Assembly: GCA_900556205.1 (NCBI GenBank) | Contig: USNX01000029.1 | Coordinates: 1-10,229 of the forward strand | From: an uncultured Collinsella sp. | GTDB taxonomy: Bacteria; Actinomycetota; Coriobacteriia; Coriobacteriales; Coriobacteriaceae | DNA: 10,229 nucleotides | Direction of reading: 5' to 3' | Part shown: positions 1 through 5,516 of the stretch, piece after piece | Position numbering within the stretch: the stretch's first letter is position 1 | Layout: every line of letters begins with the position of its first letter | The notes under the pieces: generated by a model | Told to the model about the DNA's origin: nothing | Database searches by the model: none | Seen by the model: only the letters and a program-made list of their open reading frames with translations | Position numbers and translations under genes: made by a program

Positions 1-27
1 GGTTTTATCCATCATCTCTTGGCTCAT
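1..27 (-). CDS. 5' end of a leftward gene, product unknown (partial)
   Basis: Reading leftward, an ATG at 27-25 opens nine codons (M-S-Q-E-M-M-D-K-T) before the window ends. A Shine-Dalgarno-like GAGGTG lies at 38-33 with a five-base gap, which is why I accept the start. Nothing can be said about the product from nine residues. A possible minus-strand promoter (139-167) and a leader terminator hairpin (73-118) lie upstream. It is a real gene start if the frame stays open beyond the left edge. Confidence 0.5.
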
Positions 28-72
28 CGGAACACCTCTATCTGGCGCGCCGGCAGCCGAGGCCATAGCACG

Positions 73-118
73 CCAAAATAAAAATGGGGCAACGATGCCA
101 GGAGGCAGTTGTCCCATT
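73..118 (-). terminator. Hairpin plus T-tract in the leader of the leftward gene (possible attenuator)
   Basis: Positions 83-93 pair with 108-118 (AATGGGGCAAC against GTTGTCCCATT, one G-T pair). Inside, 96-99 TGCC pairs with 104-107 GGCA around an AGGA loop, leaving a two-base bulge. Read on the minus strand, the stem runs straight into TTTTTATTTT, as in an intrinsic terminator. No minus-strand gene ends here, and the next minus start is only about 46 bases further on. That placement fits a leader attenuator better than a gene-end terminator. Confidence 0.5.
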
Positions 119-138
119 CATCGGATTTTTCGAAGCCC

Positions 139-167
139 AGTCTAACCCATAAGAAAGCGGCTGTCAG
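139..167 (-). promoter_or_regulatory. Candidate sigma-70-type promoter for the leftward gene
   Basis: On the minus strand, CTGACA (167-162) is followed after exactly 17 bases by TAGACT (144-139), close to the -35 and -10 consensus. Transcription would start near 132, a few bases before the hairpin at 118-83. The spacing is good, but the site is predicted only from sequence. Confidence 0.4.
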
Positions 168-204
168 GGGCCTCGGCTATCGTCATTTTCGATTGCCGGC
201 AATA
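164..204 (+). repeat. Intergenic repeat, copy 1 of a 41-nt pair
   Basis: This stretch matches 2209-2249 without gaps. The last 30 bases (175-204) agree at 26 positions, sharing GGCTATCG and CGATTGCCGGC blocks; the first 11 agree more loosely. Both copies are on the plus strand and intergenic. Function is unknown. Confidence 0.5.
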
Positions 205-461
205 AAAAATTCCCCTAAAGCGGCACCGTCGCGCAGTCGGCAAGCGATCCACCCAAGAGGCGGGAGCGTTGCAACCGCCCAAAATGCTGTCGCTGACGCA
301 ATTTTGTTGCAACAGCAGTTACAACATTTTACAAATTCTTGTGTTTATACTGTGTGGTTTTAACTTATCGGCAATCTAATTTTTAACACGCTCGGAAAGG
401 ATTTTACAGAATCTAAACTATATATGTTGGCTAATGCCACCGGAATAAAAGGAGTGTCAGC

Positions 462-1958
462 ATGAAGTCGTTAACCAGAACGGCGTATTGTGCGATCGCT
501 GCGTTTATTACCGCTGCGTTTGTCATGATAGGCCTCGCGTCACCAGCATTTGCATATGGCGCAACAGGGACCATCACCAATCAAAGTACCGGTATCGTCT
601 ACACAGACGTCGCCACTGCCACCAGGGAGGCGACCAGTGGAGACACTCTTGTGCTTGGCGAGGGCAACTACACCCTCTACGGCGTGAGCTCCGTGGATCA
701 CACCAAGGGCAAGGACCTCACCTTTGTGGGCCAGGGAACCGATAAAACCGCGTGGAACATCGGTGCACTCGTACCCGATCCTGCCAACTTTGGCACCGAG
801 TACAACGGTGACTATTCCTTTGACGGTGCCCTTACCGTGACGTTCAAGAACATGACGCTGCGTTCCGGCACCGCGGACTATCTTGGCTTCATTCGTGCTA
901 ACAACACCGTTGTCGATAGCTGCATCGTTAACGGCAAGACGTTCTACTGGGGCTATGAGACCGCGGTGTTCAACAACACGACGTTCAACCCTCCAACTGG
1001 CGACTATGCCCTCTGGACGTACTGCTCGCCGACCATGACGTTCGACGGCTGCACCTTTAACGCAACCGGTAAGGTCATCAACGTCTACACCGATGCCATC
1101 GGGAACGTCAATCAGGACATCACCGTTAACGTGAATAATTGCACGTTCAACTCGGAAACCAGCTTGTTTGCCCACAAGCAAGCTTTGAACATCAACGACT
1201 CTCTTATAGGGGACTACAAGTTCATCCTCAAAATTACCGGTAACAATACGGTTAACTTTACCGGTAATTATATTGAGAAGGCGCGCGACAACACTACCTG
1301 CTCGCAGCTCTTTGGCTTTGCTGGCAAGTCGGGCTACAACACCGGCCGCACCGATGTCACCATCGACGGCACGAAGGTGTGGTCCAACAAGACGATGCTA
1401 ACCCACGACTACACCGACGGCGAGCACGAGAACGCCTTCAATGTCACCTACACCGAGTGGGCCTCTGACAATGCCGGTACCTGGACTCGCACGGGAACCC
1501 CTAAGTGCAGGTACTGCGGCTTCGTCAAGCCTGATTTCGTGGAGACGGCCTACGATCTCTCCTACAACCTGAACGGTTCCGAGGATGAGCAGACTGCCGA
1601 ATTCACAGCCGTTAAGTGCGTCACCGAAGCCGAGGTTACGGCCGAGCAGCCGGTGCGCAAGGGCTACTCCTTCGTGGGCTGGAACACCGCAAAGGACGGC
1701 TCCAGCACAAGCTATGCCGTGGGCGATAAGGTTGAGCTTTCCACTCCTGTGACGCTCTACGCCCAGTGGAAGAAGGACGAGCCCGCGCCCAAGCCTTCCG
1801 ACAACAAGCCTTCCGGCAAGCCTGCAGATAAGACCAAGGCAAACAAGCAGGCTCTGCCCAACACGGGTGACGCCACTTCCAACATCATCGCTGCAATGGG
1901 TGTTATGGCGATTGCCTGCTTTGCCGCCAGCGCTGTCGTGTCTAAGGTTCGCAAGTAA
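462..1958 (+). CDS. LPXTG-anchored surface protein, probable beta-helix with InlB-type repeat
   Basis: A 498-residue secreted protein predicted to be attached covalently to the cell wall by sortase. It starts at an ATG with AAGGAG about 8 bases upstream. Residues 1-31 are a signal peptide (K/R-rich start, hydrophobic core, A-F-A cleavage site). From about 40 to 330 it is rich in Asn, Thr and Gly, with an S-G-D-T-L-V-L-G-E-G-N-Y start typical of right-handed beta-helix (pectin-lyase-like) proteins. Cys349-x2-Cys352 is a lone knuckle. Residues 363-437 match the InlB B-repeat (Listeria-Bacteroides repeat), with G-Y-S-F-V-G-W-N and L-Y-A-Q-W. A Pro/Lys linker leads to LPNTG (465-469), a membrane span (about 473-492) and a K-V-R-K tail. 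It is probably monocistronic, ending at the terminator at 1998. An adhesive or glycan-binding role is plausible; the ligand is unknown. Confidence 0.9.
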   Translation: MKSLTRTAYCAIAAFITAAFVMIGLASPAFAYGATGTITNQSTGIVYTDVATATREATSGDTLVLGEGNYTLYGVSSVDHTKGKDLTFVGQGTDKTAWNIGALVPDPANFGTEYNGDYSFDGALTVTFKNMTLRSGTADYLGFIRANNTVVDSCIVNGKTFYWGYETAVFNNTTFNPPTGDYALWTYCSPTMTFDGCTFNATGKVINVYTDAIGNVNQDITVNVNNCTFNSETSLFAHKQALNINDSLIGDYKFILKITGNNTVNFTGNYIEKARDNTTCSQLFGFAGKSGYNTGRTDVTIDGTKVWSNKTMLTHDYTDGEHENAFNVTYTEWASDNAGTWTRTGTPKCRYCGFVKPDFVETAYDLSYNLNGSEDEQTAEFTAVKCVTEAEVTAEQPVRKGYSFVGWNTAKDGSSTSYAVGDKVELSTPVTLYAQWKKDEPAPKPSDNKPSGKPADKTKANKQALPNTGDATSNIIAAMGVMAIACFAASAVVSKVRK

Positions 1959-1997
1959 TTTCAACTCGAAACACGCCGCAGCAACTTGTTGCAACGT

Positions 1998-2035
1998 AAA
2001 GGGGTCCGCACTGCAAAAGGTGCGGACCCCTTTTT
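1998..2035 (+). terminator. Rho-independent terminator of the surface-protein gene
   Basis: GGGGTCCGCAC (2001-2011) pairs perfectly with GTGCGGACCCC (2020-2030) around an eight-base loop. A T5 tract follows (2031-2035), and AAA before the stem extends the pairing. It lies 40 bases after the stop codon. Confidence 0.92.
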
Positions 2036-2134
2036 GCACAAAATGCCGTGGTGAGGCGCCCACGATAACTAACCGGATGCGTCCATCGTCAAGATTCGCA
2101 GTCCCCGGCTACGCTCCGCCCCACCGCACCAAAC

Positions 2135-2210
2135 ATGAGACACATGGCCCACCCGAACGAGTCGATCGAGCGCACAGTAAAGACAGGTAAACCATGGGCG
2201 GTTACAGATC
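2135..2210 (+). repeat. 76-nt intergenic element, copy A
   Basis: It aligns without gaps to 4219-4294, identical at 66 of 76 positions. The first 20 bases contain ACACATGGCCCACCC; the last part contains a hairpin, GTAA-A-CC / GGTTAC, around ATGGGC. Copy A sits between two convergent genes, so no gene follows it in its own direction. The 41-nt repeat at 2209-2249 continues directly from it. It could be a structured RNA, a mobile regulatory leader or the relic of a duplicated gene start. Confidence 0.8.
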
Positions 2211-2249
2211 AGGAGCTCTGGCTATCGGCGTTTCCGATTGCCGGCTATA
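2209..2249 (+). repeat. Intergenic repeat, copy 2 of the 41-nt pair
   Basis: This is the partner of 164-204 and follows directly on the 76-nt element, so the full unit here may run from 2135 to 2249 (about 115 bases). The copy ends 12 bases before the stop codon of the leftward gene at 2261. Confidence 0.5.
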
Positions 2250-2260
2250 GGTACGGGCGC

Positions 2261-3100
2261 CTAGTCCACCTGGAACGTCGGCAACAGCGTATCGATAACC
2301 TTCGACCCCATGTCGCGGTTTGCAGTCGAGTACTCCATATGCGCCGTGGCAATCGTCGAATCCGTAACGATCGTCTTTTCGTAAATGATCGTGTCGCCCT
2401 CGCGCCACGAGACCACGTACCAGTTGTCGCCCTCTGCGGTATAGAGGTCGGCCTTGCCCGAGGTGTCCGCGTCGACGAACATCTCGTGTGCAGTTTCGTC
2501 GTTAATGTTGACGTAGCCAAACAGGTTAATCACAAAACCCGTCTCCGGGTCTTCATACCTGGCGCCACTGCCGCTGGGAGTATCTTCCATCTCAAAGCGA
2601 TTGGGAATCGACATGCTATAAGGGTGCATGTCGTTCGTGTACGTATACACGTCGGTTAGGTAATCGTCCGAATCGCCCGAACCGTAGTATGCCGACTCGT
2701 CCTCGGGAACGGCCTCGTCATCCGACGACGAAGACTCCTTGGCCTTGGACTTGTCGCTCTTCTTCTTGGCAGAAGAATCCTTCTCGTCCGAAGACCCGGT
2801 ATCGATCACCGAGATTTGCGTGCCAGAGCTCTTGGACCCGTTAAGCATCGTGAGCGCAAACACCGTGCCGCCCCCAAGGAGCACCACGGCGGCACACGCC
2901 ACCGCGATGACAATCGGAGCTTTGCTCTTAGGTTTTTGAGGTGCAGGCGCGACCGGCGGCATCGATTGGGTTAAGCCCGGGGCAGGAGAAGAACCAGCGC
3001 CCGTAGGCGTCGGCACGGAACCGCCCGTAAGCGAAGCCCCGCAGTGCGTACAAAACGTCGATCCATCGGGAACTTGCTGTCCGCATTTTTGACAGAACAT
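2261..3100 (-). CDS. Zinc-ribbon, single-TM protein with a C-terminal extracytoplasmic domain
   Basis: A 279-residue membrane protein. It begins with a zinc ribbon (Cys3-x2-Cys6 and Cys17-x2-Cys20, the C-x-x-C-G-x-x pattern of zinc_ribbon_2). A Pro/Ala/Gly linker, one membrane span (about 62-85), an acidic Ser/Lys/Asp linker (about 100-145) and a C-terminal domain of about 130 residues follow. The N-terminal ribbon should be cytoplasmic and the C-terminal domain outside. That domain (S-M-S-I-P-N-R-F at 163-170, ending I-D-T-L-L-P) resembles in outline the lipoprotein domains encoded next door, possibly a PsbP/Mog1-like sandwich; that is inference. The start at 3100 has AAAGG seven bases upstream. 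The gene is transcribed alone, divergently from the lipoprotein genes. The specific role is unknown. Confidence 0.85.
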   Translation of the reverse strand: MFCQKCGQQVPDGSTFCTHCGASLTGGSVPTPTGAGSSPAPGLTQSMPPVAPAPQKPKSKAPIVIAVACAAVVLLGGGTVFALTMLNGSKSSGTQISVIDTGSSDEKDSSAKKKSDKSKAKESSSSDDEAVPEDESAYYGSGDSDDYLTDVYTYTNDMHPYSMSIPNRFEMEDTPSGSGARYEDPETGFVINLFGYVNINDETAHEMFVDADTSGKADLYTAEGDNWYVVSWREGDTIIYEKTIVTDSTIATAHMEYSTANRDMGSKVIDTLLPTFQVD

Positions 3101-3247
3101 CGTTCGACCTTTCGTGGTTTAGCTTTTGTCACAGCCAAGTCTAAAACCTTAAGCCGGCATCGCTGTTGCGCAACATTGGGAGCATCAACCAAGCCGCACG
3201 CTTGCCCAACACCAGGCCCACCTTGCGGCAAGCCCGCACACGCAAAC

Positions 3248-3267
3248 ATGGGACATATGGCCCACCT
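3248..3267 (+). repeat. Partial third copy of the intergenic element (first 19-20 nt)
   Basis: ATGGGACATATGGCCCACC differs from copy B at one position and from copy A at two over 19 bases. The rest of the 76-nt element is not recognisable downstream. TGGG...CCCA makes the core an imperfect palindrome. It lies about 230 bases upstream of the first lipoprotein gene. Confidence 0.6.
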
Positions 3268-3308
3268 TTCGAGACTCCCCGGCAGCGCAAGCTGGGGCAT
3301 ATCTATAA

Positions 3309-3342
3309 GTAAGGAACCAGTTGGAGTAAGGAACCAGTTGGG
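3309..3342 (+). repeat. Tandem 17-bp direct repeat
   Basis: GTAAGGAACCAGTTGGA (3309-3325) is followed immediately by the same unit ending in G (3326-3342), 16 of 17 identical. It lies in the upstream region of the lipoprotein gene. It could be a twin protein-binding site or a recent replication slippage. Confidence 0.85.
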
Positions 3343-3478
3343 GCACGGCCGAGCGACGGTCGCAAACAACGAACGGAGGTATCGCCGCACAGCACACAAA
3401 GACATCCGCCGCCAAACAATCAGCGCTCCAACAACCCGCGGCGCCGTGATGTCACCGACAGACAAGGAGGACGCCACC

Positions 3479-4081
3479 ATGAAGAAAAAGACCCTATCGA
3501 TCCTTTCCCTTTGCATCGCCCTCTTTGCCGCGTTTGCCCTTGTCGGCTGCGGCGGGATCGCATCGGGCGGAGGCGGCAGCACCTCAAAGAGCGAAGGCAA
3601 GGAAAAGGCCCCCGTCGCCAAGAAGACCGACTTTATCTGGTTTAAGGTCGAGATGCCCGAGGGCGTTGGCGTAAGCGACTCCGCCGGCAAGAACGCCGAC
3701 AGGGTCCAGCTCACTTTCCCCGAAGACGAGAACGGTTCGGCCGATCGCTTTATCCCCGTTTGGAAAAAAGCGCTGACGGCCGAGGAATCCCACGCCGACC
3801 AGGCGGAAAAGAAGAGGGATACGTTCCAGTGGAAGGATGGCGGGTCCGTCGAGTATAACGGCAGGACGCGGCTCGTCGGAACATACGAGGACAACAGCGG
3901 CATCTCAACCATGCTTTTTACCGACGTTGAGCCGGGAAGCGTCTACGTCCTCATCTCGAACTTCGACCAGCACAAGAAAGAAGCCGAGGCGCTCCTCAAC
4001 TCCATCGAGTTCCCCGATGACATGGAAGAGGCAATTTCCGAGGCACGCGAAGTTGAGATTTCGAGCATCGAGATCAAGTAA
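3479..4081 (+). CDS. Lipoprotein, paralogue 1
   Basis: A 200-residue membrane-anchored lipoprotein. The ATG at 3479 has AAGGAGG ending eight bases upstream and begins a type II signal peptide with lipobox L-V-G-C, so Cys24 would be lipidated. A Gly/Ser/Lys linker (about 25-48) leads to a domain of about 140 residues beginning T-D-F-I-W-F-K-V-E-M-P-E-G. It contains D-R-F-I-P, V-E-Y-N-G, G-S-V-Y-V and L-L-N-S-I-E-F, and the protein ends I-E-I-K. The next gene encodes a clear paralogue with the same landmarks in the same order. The alternating strands and final amphipathic helix suggest a PsbP/Mog1-like fold, but no family is certain. No catalytic motif is visible; a binding or envelope role is the safest reading. 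Confidence 0.88.
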   Translation: MKKKTLSILSLCIALFAAFALVGCGGIASGGGGSTSKSEGKEKAPVAKKTDFIWFKVEMPEGVGVSDSAGKNADRVQLTFPEDENGSADRFIPVWKKALTAEESHADQAEKKRDTFQWKDGGSVEYNGRTRLVGTYEDNSGISTMLFTDVEPGSVYVLISNFDQHKKEAEALLNSIEFPDDMEEAISEAREVEISSIEIK

Positions 4082-4139
4082 CGGGACTCCGCACACGCCC
4101 ACGTACGCGCGCCCCATTAAAACAACGGGCGCCCAACCC

Positions 4140-4172
4140 GGGGAGGGCCGACGGCACCGCCCCCCCTCTTTT
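4140..4172 (+). terminator. Possible intrinsic terminator after lipoprotein 1
   Basis: GGGG-A-GGGC (4140-4148) can pair with GCCC-C-CCCC-type sequence (4159-4166) with one A-C mismatch and a ten-base loop, followed by TCTTTTG. A second hairpin, GCGCCC / GGGCGC (4109-4132), precedes it without a T-tract. If either works, the two lipoprotein genes are separate transcription units. Confidence 0.4.
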
Positions 4173-4218
4173 GCGCCCGAACATATTGCCACTTATCGGC
4201 GCAAATCCGACCCCCAGA

Positions 4219-4294
4219 ATGGGACACATGGCCCACCCTAGTGAGCCGCTCGCGCGTACAGTAAAGGCAGGTAATCCATGGGCGGTTACAGATC
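4219..4294 (+). repeat. 76-nt intergenic element, copy B, leader of lipoprotein 2
   Basis: It matches 2135-2210 at 66 of 76 positions with no gaps. It ends exactly where the GAGGAGG ribosome binding site (4295-4301) of the second lipoprotein begins, so it would be part of that gene's leader or promoter. The distal hairpin GTAA-T-CC / GGTTAC is kept, and the A-to-T change relative to copy A falls on its unpaired base. That fits a structured RNA, although one such change is weak proof. Confidence 0.8.
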
Positions 4295-4309
4295 GAGGAG
4301 GACACGACC

Positions 4310-4903
4310 ATGAAAAAGAAGGCCTTTGCGATTCTCACCCTCTGCATCAGTCTCTTTGCCGCAGTTGCCCTGGTGGGCTGCGGTGGCAGCGGCGGCGCTA
4401 CCGGCAGTGGCGGTGGCGGCGGAGCAGAAAAGCCAGCCGTGGATATGAGGACCGACTTCATCTGGTTTAAGGTCGAGGTCCCCGAGGGCGTCGAGGTCAC
4501 CGACGTCGCAGGCGATACCGCCGACAGGGCCCAGTTTAAGTTCACCGAGAGCGAGCACGCCAGCGATCGCTTCATCCCCGTCTTCGATCCTGACAAGAAC
4601 GCCGACGAGCTGTTCGACTACGAGGCAAAGTGGAATGCCAGCTTTGAGTGGACCGAGAATGACCCCGTCAAGTACAACGGCAAGACTTGGCGCAACGCTT
4701 CCTATACACACTCGGGCGGCGTGACGACTGAGTACTTCACCGAAGCAGGCGGCGGCAGCGTCTACGTGCGCATCGACAACGTCGAGGAGCACAAGGATGC
4801 CGTCGAAACCATGATGAAGTCTCTGGAATTTGCCGATGATATCGCCAAGGCCAAGACCGAGGCCATGGACGTTAAGCTCGACGATATCGAGATCAAGCGC
4901 TAA
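4310..4903 (+). CDS. Lipoprotein, paralogue 2
   Basis: A 197-residue lipoprotein paralogous to the preceding gene. The ATG at 4310 has GAGGAGG eight bases upstream. It has a type II signal peptide with lipobox L-V-G-C (Cys24) and a Gly-rich linker (25-40). The domain again opens T-D-F-I-W-F-K-V-E-V-P-E-G and keeps D-R-F-I-P, V-K-Y-N-G, G-S-V-Y-V and S-L-E-F; the protein ends D-I-E-I-K-R. Signal peptide and domain opening are most alike, while the middle (about 90-130) has diverged. This is a tandem duplication that has had time to separate, perhaps with different partners. The leader contains copy B of the 76-nt element and a strong terminator follows. No enzymatic motif is seen. Confidence 0.88.
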   Translation: MKKKAFAILTLCISLFAAVALVGCGGSGGATGSGGGGGAEKPAVDMRTDFIWFKVEVPEGVEVTDVAGDTADRAQFKFTESEHASDRFIPVFDPDKNADELFDYEAKWNASFEWTENDPVKYNGKTWRNASYTHSGGVTTEYFTEAGGGSVYVRIDNVEEHKDAVETMMKSLEFADDIAKAKTEAMDVKLDDIEIKR

Positions 4904-4941
4904 AGCTCCAACGGCATGCAGCAGCGCCGTTTTAGCTCAGC

Positions 4942-4978
4942 CGGGATGCAAGGTGCGACTCCTTGCATCCCGTTTTTT
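4942..4978 (+). terminator. Rho-independent terminator of lipoprotein 2
   Basis: CGGGATGCAAGG (4942-4953) pairs perfectly with CCTTGCATCCCG (4961-4972) around a seven-base loop, followed by T6 (4973-4978). It lies 38 bases after the stop. Confidence 0.93.
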
Positions 4979-5300
4979 GCGTTCGAAAGCACCCGGTCAC
5001 ATCACCATATTGAGCACATTGACGAATTCCTGCGCCTTCGCGTGGCTGCTGAGGCTGAAGGTGCAGGCGGTCAACAGCCTGTTGCGCGGAAAAACACTGC
5101 GGTCCTTGATCCTGTTGACCCTTTTCGCGGTCGTGCGCAGAGCACCAAAATCGTGTCCGCACGAGCAAATAGACTAATACAACAAGGAGTATAAGCCGTT
5201 ATCCAAGGATGGCGCCGCGAAACAAAGGATTAGCAATAGCTAAGATTTAAGCATAAAACCCTTAGGAAGTGCTAATATATAGTTATTGAAAGAGGCTGAG
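4979..5300. other. Gene-poor stretch upstream of hicA, possible gene remnant on the minus strand
   Basis: No intact gene is supported. On the minus strand a frame is open from 5173 to a TGA at 4999-4997, without a usable start. Its end reads F-S-L-S-S-H-A-K-A-Q-E-F-V-N-V-L-N, with GC-rich third positions, and recalls the opening of small HPr-like proteins; it may be a decayed fragment. Plus-strand frames over the same bases look like its shadow. From about 5215 the base composition turns AT-rich, leading into the hicA promoter region. Confidence 0.3.
5230..5275 (+). promoter_or_regulatory. Candidate hicAB promoter with twin operators
   Basis: Two inverted repeats share one layout: TTAGC-AATA-GCTAA (5230-5243) and TTAGG-AAGT-GCTAA (5262-5275). 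Each has five-base arms and a four-base spacer, and their centres are 32 bases apart, about three helix turns. The second overlaps TAATAT (5273-5278), a good -10 candidate 22 bases before the hicA ATG. HicB-type antitoxins commonly autorepress through such sites. No clear -35 box is visible. Confidence 0.55.
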
Positions 5301-5471
5301 ATGCAGAGACGCGAATTGATCCGTATCCTCGAAGAAGCCGGCTTCATCTCGAAAGGAGGAACTAATCACGAGAAGTTCGTCAAAGGAGATAAACTCGTGC
5401 TCGTGAAACGCCACCGAGAGATTGAGGATCAAATTGCCAAAAGAATCCTAAGGCAGGCAGGGCTTCGATAG
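5301..5471 (+). CDS. hicA: HicA-family mRNA interferase toxin
   Basis: A 56-residue toxin of type II toxin-antitoxin systems. HicA proteins have a double-stranded-RNA-binding-like fold and cleave mRNA, halting translation until neutralised by HicB. The sequence shows the family pattern: an N-terminal helix with E-L-I-R-I-L-E-E-A-G-F, then G-G-T-N-H-E-K-F, in which His23 is the expected catalytic residue, then a strand with K-L-V-L-V and the R-H-R-E-I / I-L-R-Q-A-G tail. I chose ATG 5301 (AGAGG five bases upstream) over TTG 5286, giving the usual family length. It precedes the antitoxin gene by 45 bases. The locus is less GC-rich than its flanks, which fits horizontal acquisition. Confidence 0.88.
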   Translation: MQRRELIRILEEAGFISKGGTNHEKFVKGDKLVLVKRHREIEDQIAKRILRQAGLR

Positions 5472-5516
5472 CTCATCCTCATCACATTTCGCATCGCTTT
5501 TTAGAGGAGGTCTTGC

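Larger units (their letters stand above)
119..461. other. Gene-free stretch upstream of the surface-protein gene
   Basis: I see no credible gene here. An open frame at 109-363 has only a TTG start, poor ribosome-binding spacing and no recognisable protein. The stretch holds a repeat copy (164-204), two GTTGCAAC palindromes (268-275 and 306-313), and an AT-rich segment from about 314 to 430. That segment contains TATACT at 346-351, a possible -10 box for the gene at 462. The nearest -35-like hexamers (TTACAA 319-324, TTTACA 328-333) are badly spaced, so I do not call a promoter. Confidence 0.5.
3101..3478. other. Divergent intergenic region between the zinc-ribbon and lipoprotein genes
   Basis: No gene is convincing here. 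The frame of the downstream lipoprotein stays open back to 3044, but the signal peptide and ribosome binding site place the start at 3479. The region holds a perfect palindrome GTTGCGCAAC (3165-3174), a partial copy of the intergenic element (3248-3267), and a 17-bp tandem duplication (3309-3342). TATAAG at 3304-3309 could be a -10 box for the lipoprotein, but no good -35 accompanies it. Confidence 0.5.

Noticed and set aside
109..363. Open frame of 84 codons ahead of the surface-protein gene
   Set aside because: It has a TTG start only three bases from GGAGG, overlaps a repeat and a hairpin, and its composition is unlike a protein.
2135..2210. The 76-nt element as a tRNA
   Set aside because: The length matches, but there is no acceptor stem, anticodon arm or GGTTC-type T-loop.
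3044..3478. 145 extra in-frame codons before lipoprotein 1
   Set aside because: The lipoprotein signal peptide and AAGGAGG site fix the start at 3479. The upstream part is chance openness in GC-rich DNA and crosses repeats.
2971..3912. Long minus-strand frame of 313 codons opposite lipoprotein 1
   Set aside because: It is antisense to a gene with a clear signal peptide and ribosome binding site, and has no recognisable domain.
4916..5194. Plus-strand frames over the pre-hicA stretch
   Set aside because: They begin inside the terminator region, have no ribosome binding site and look like shadows of the possible minus-strand fragment.
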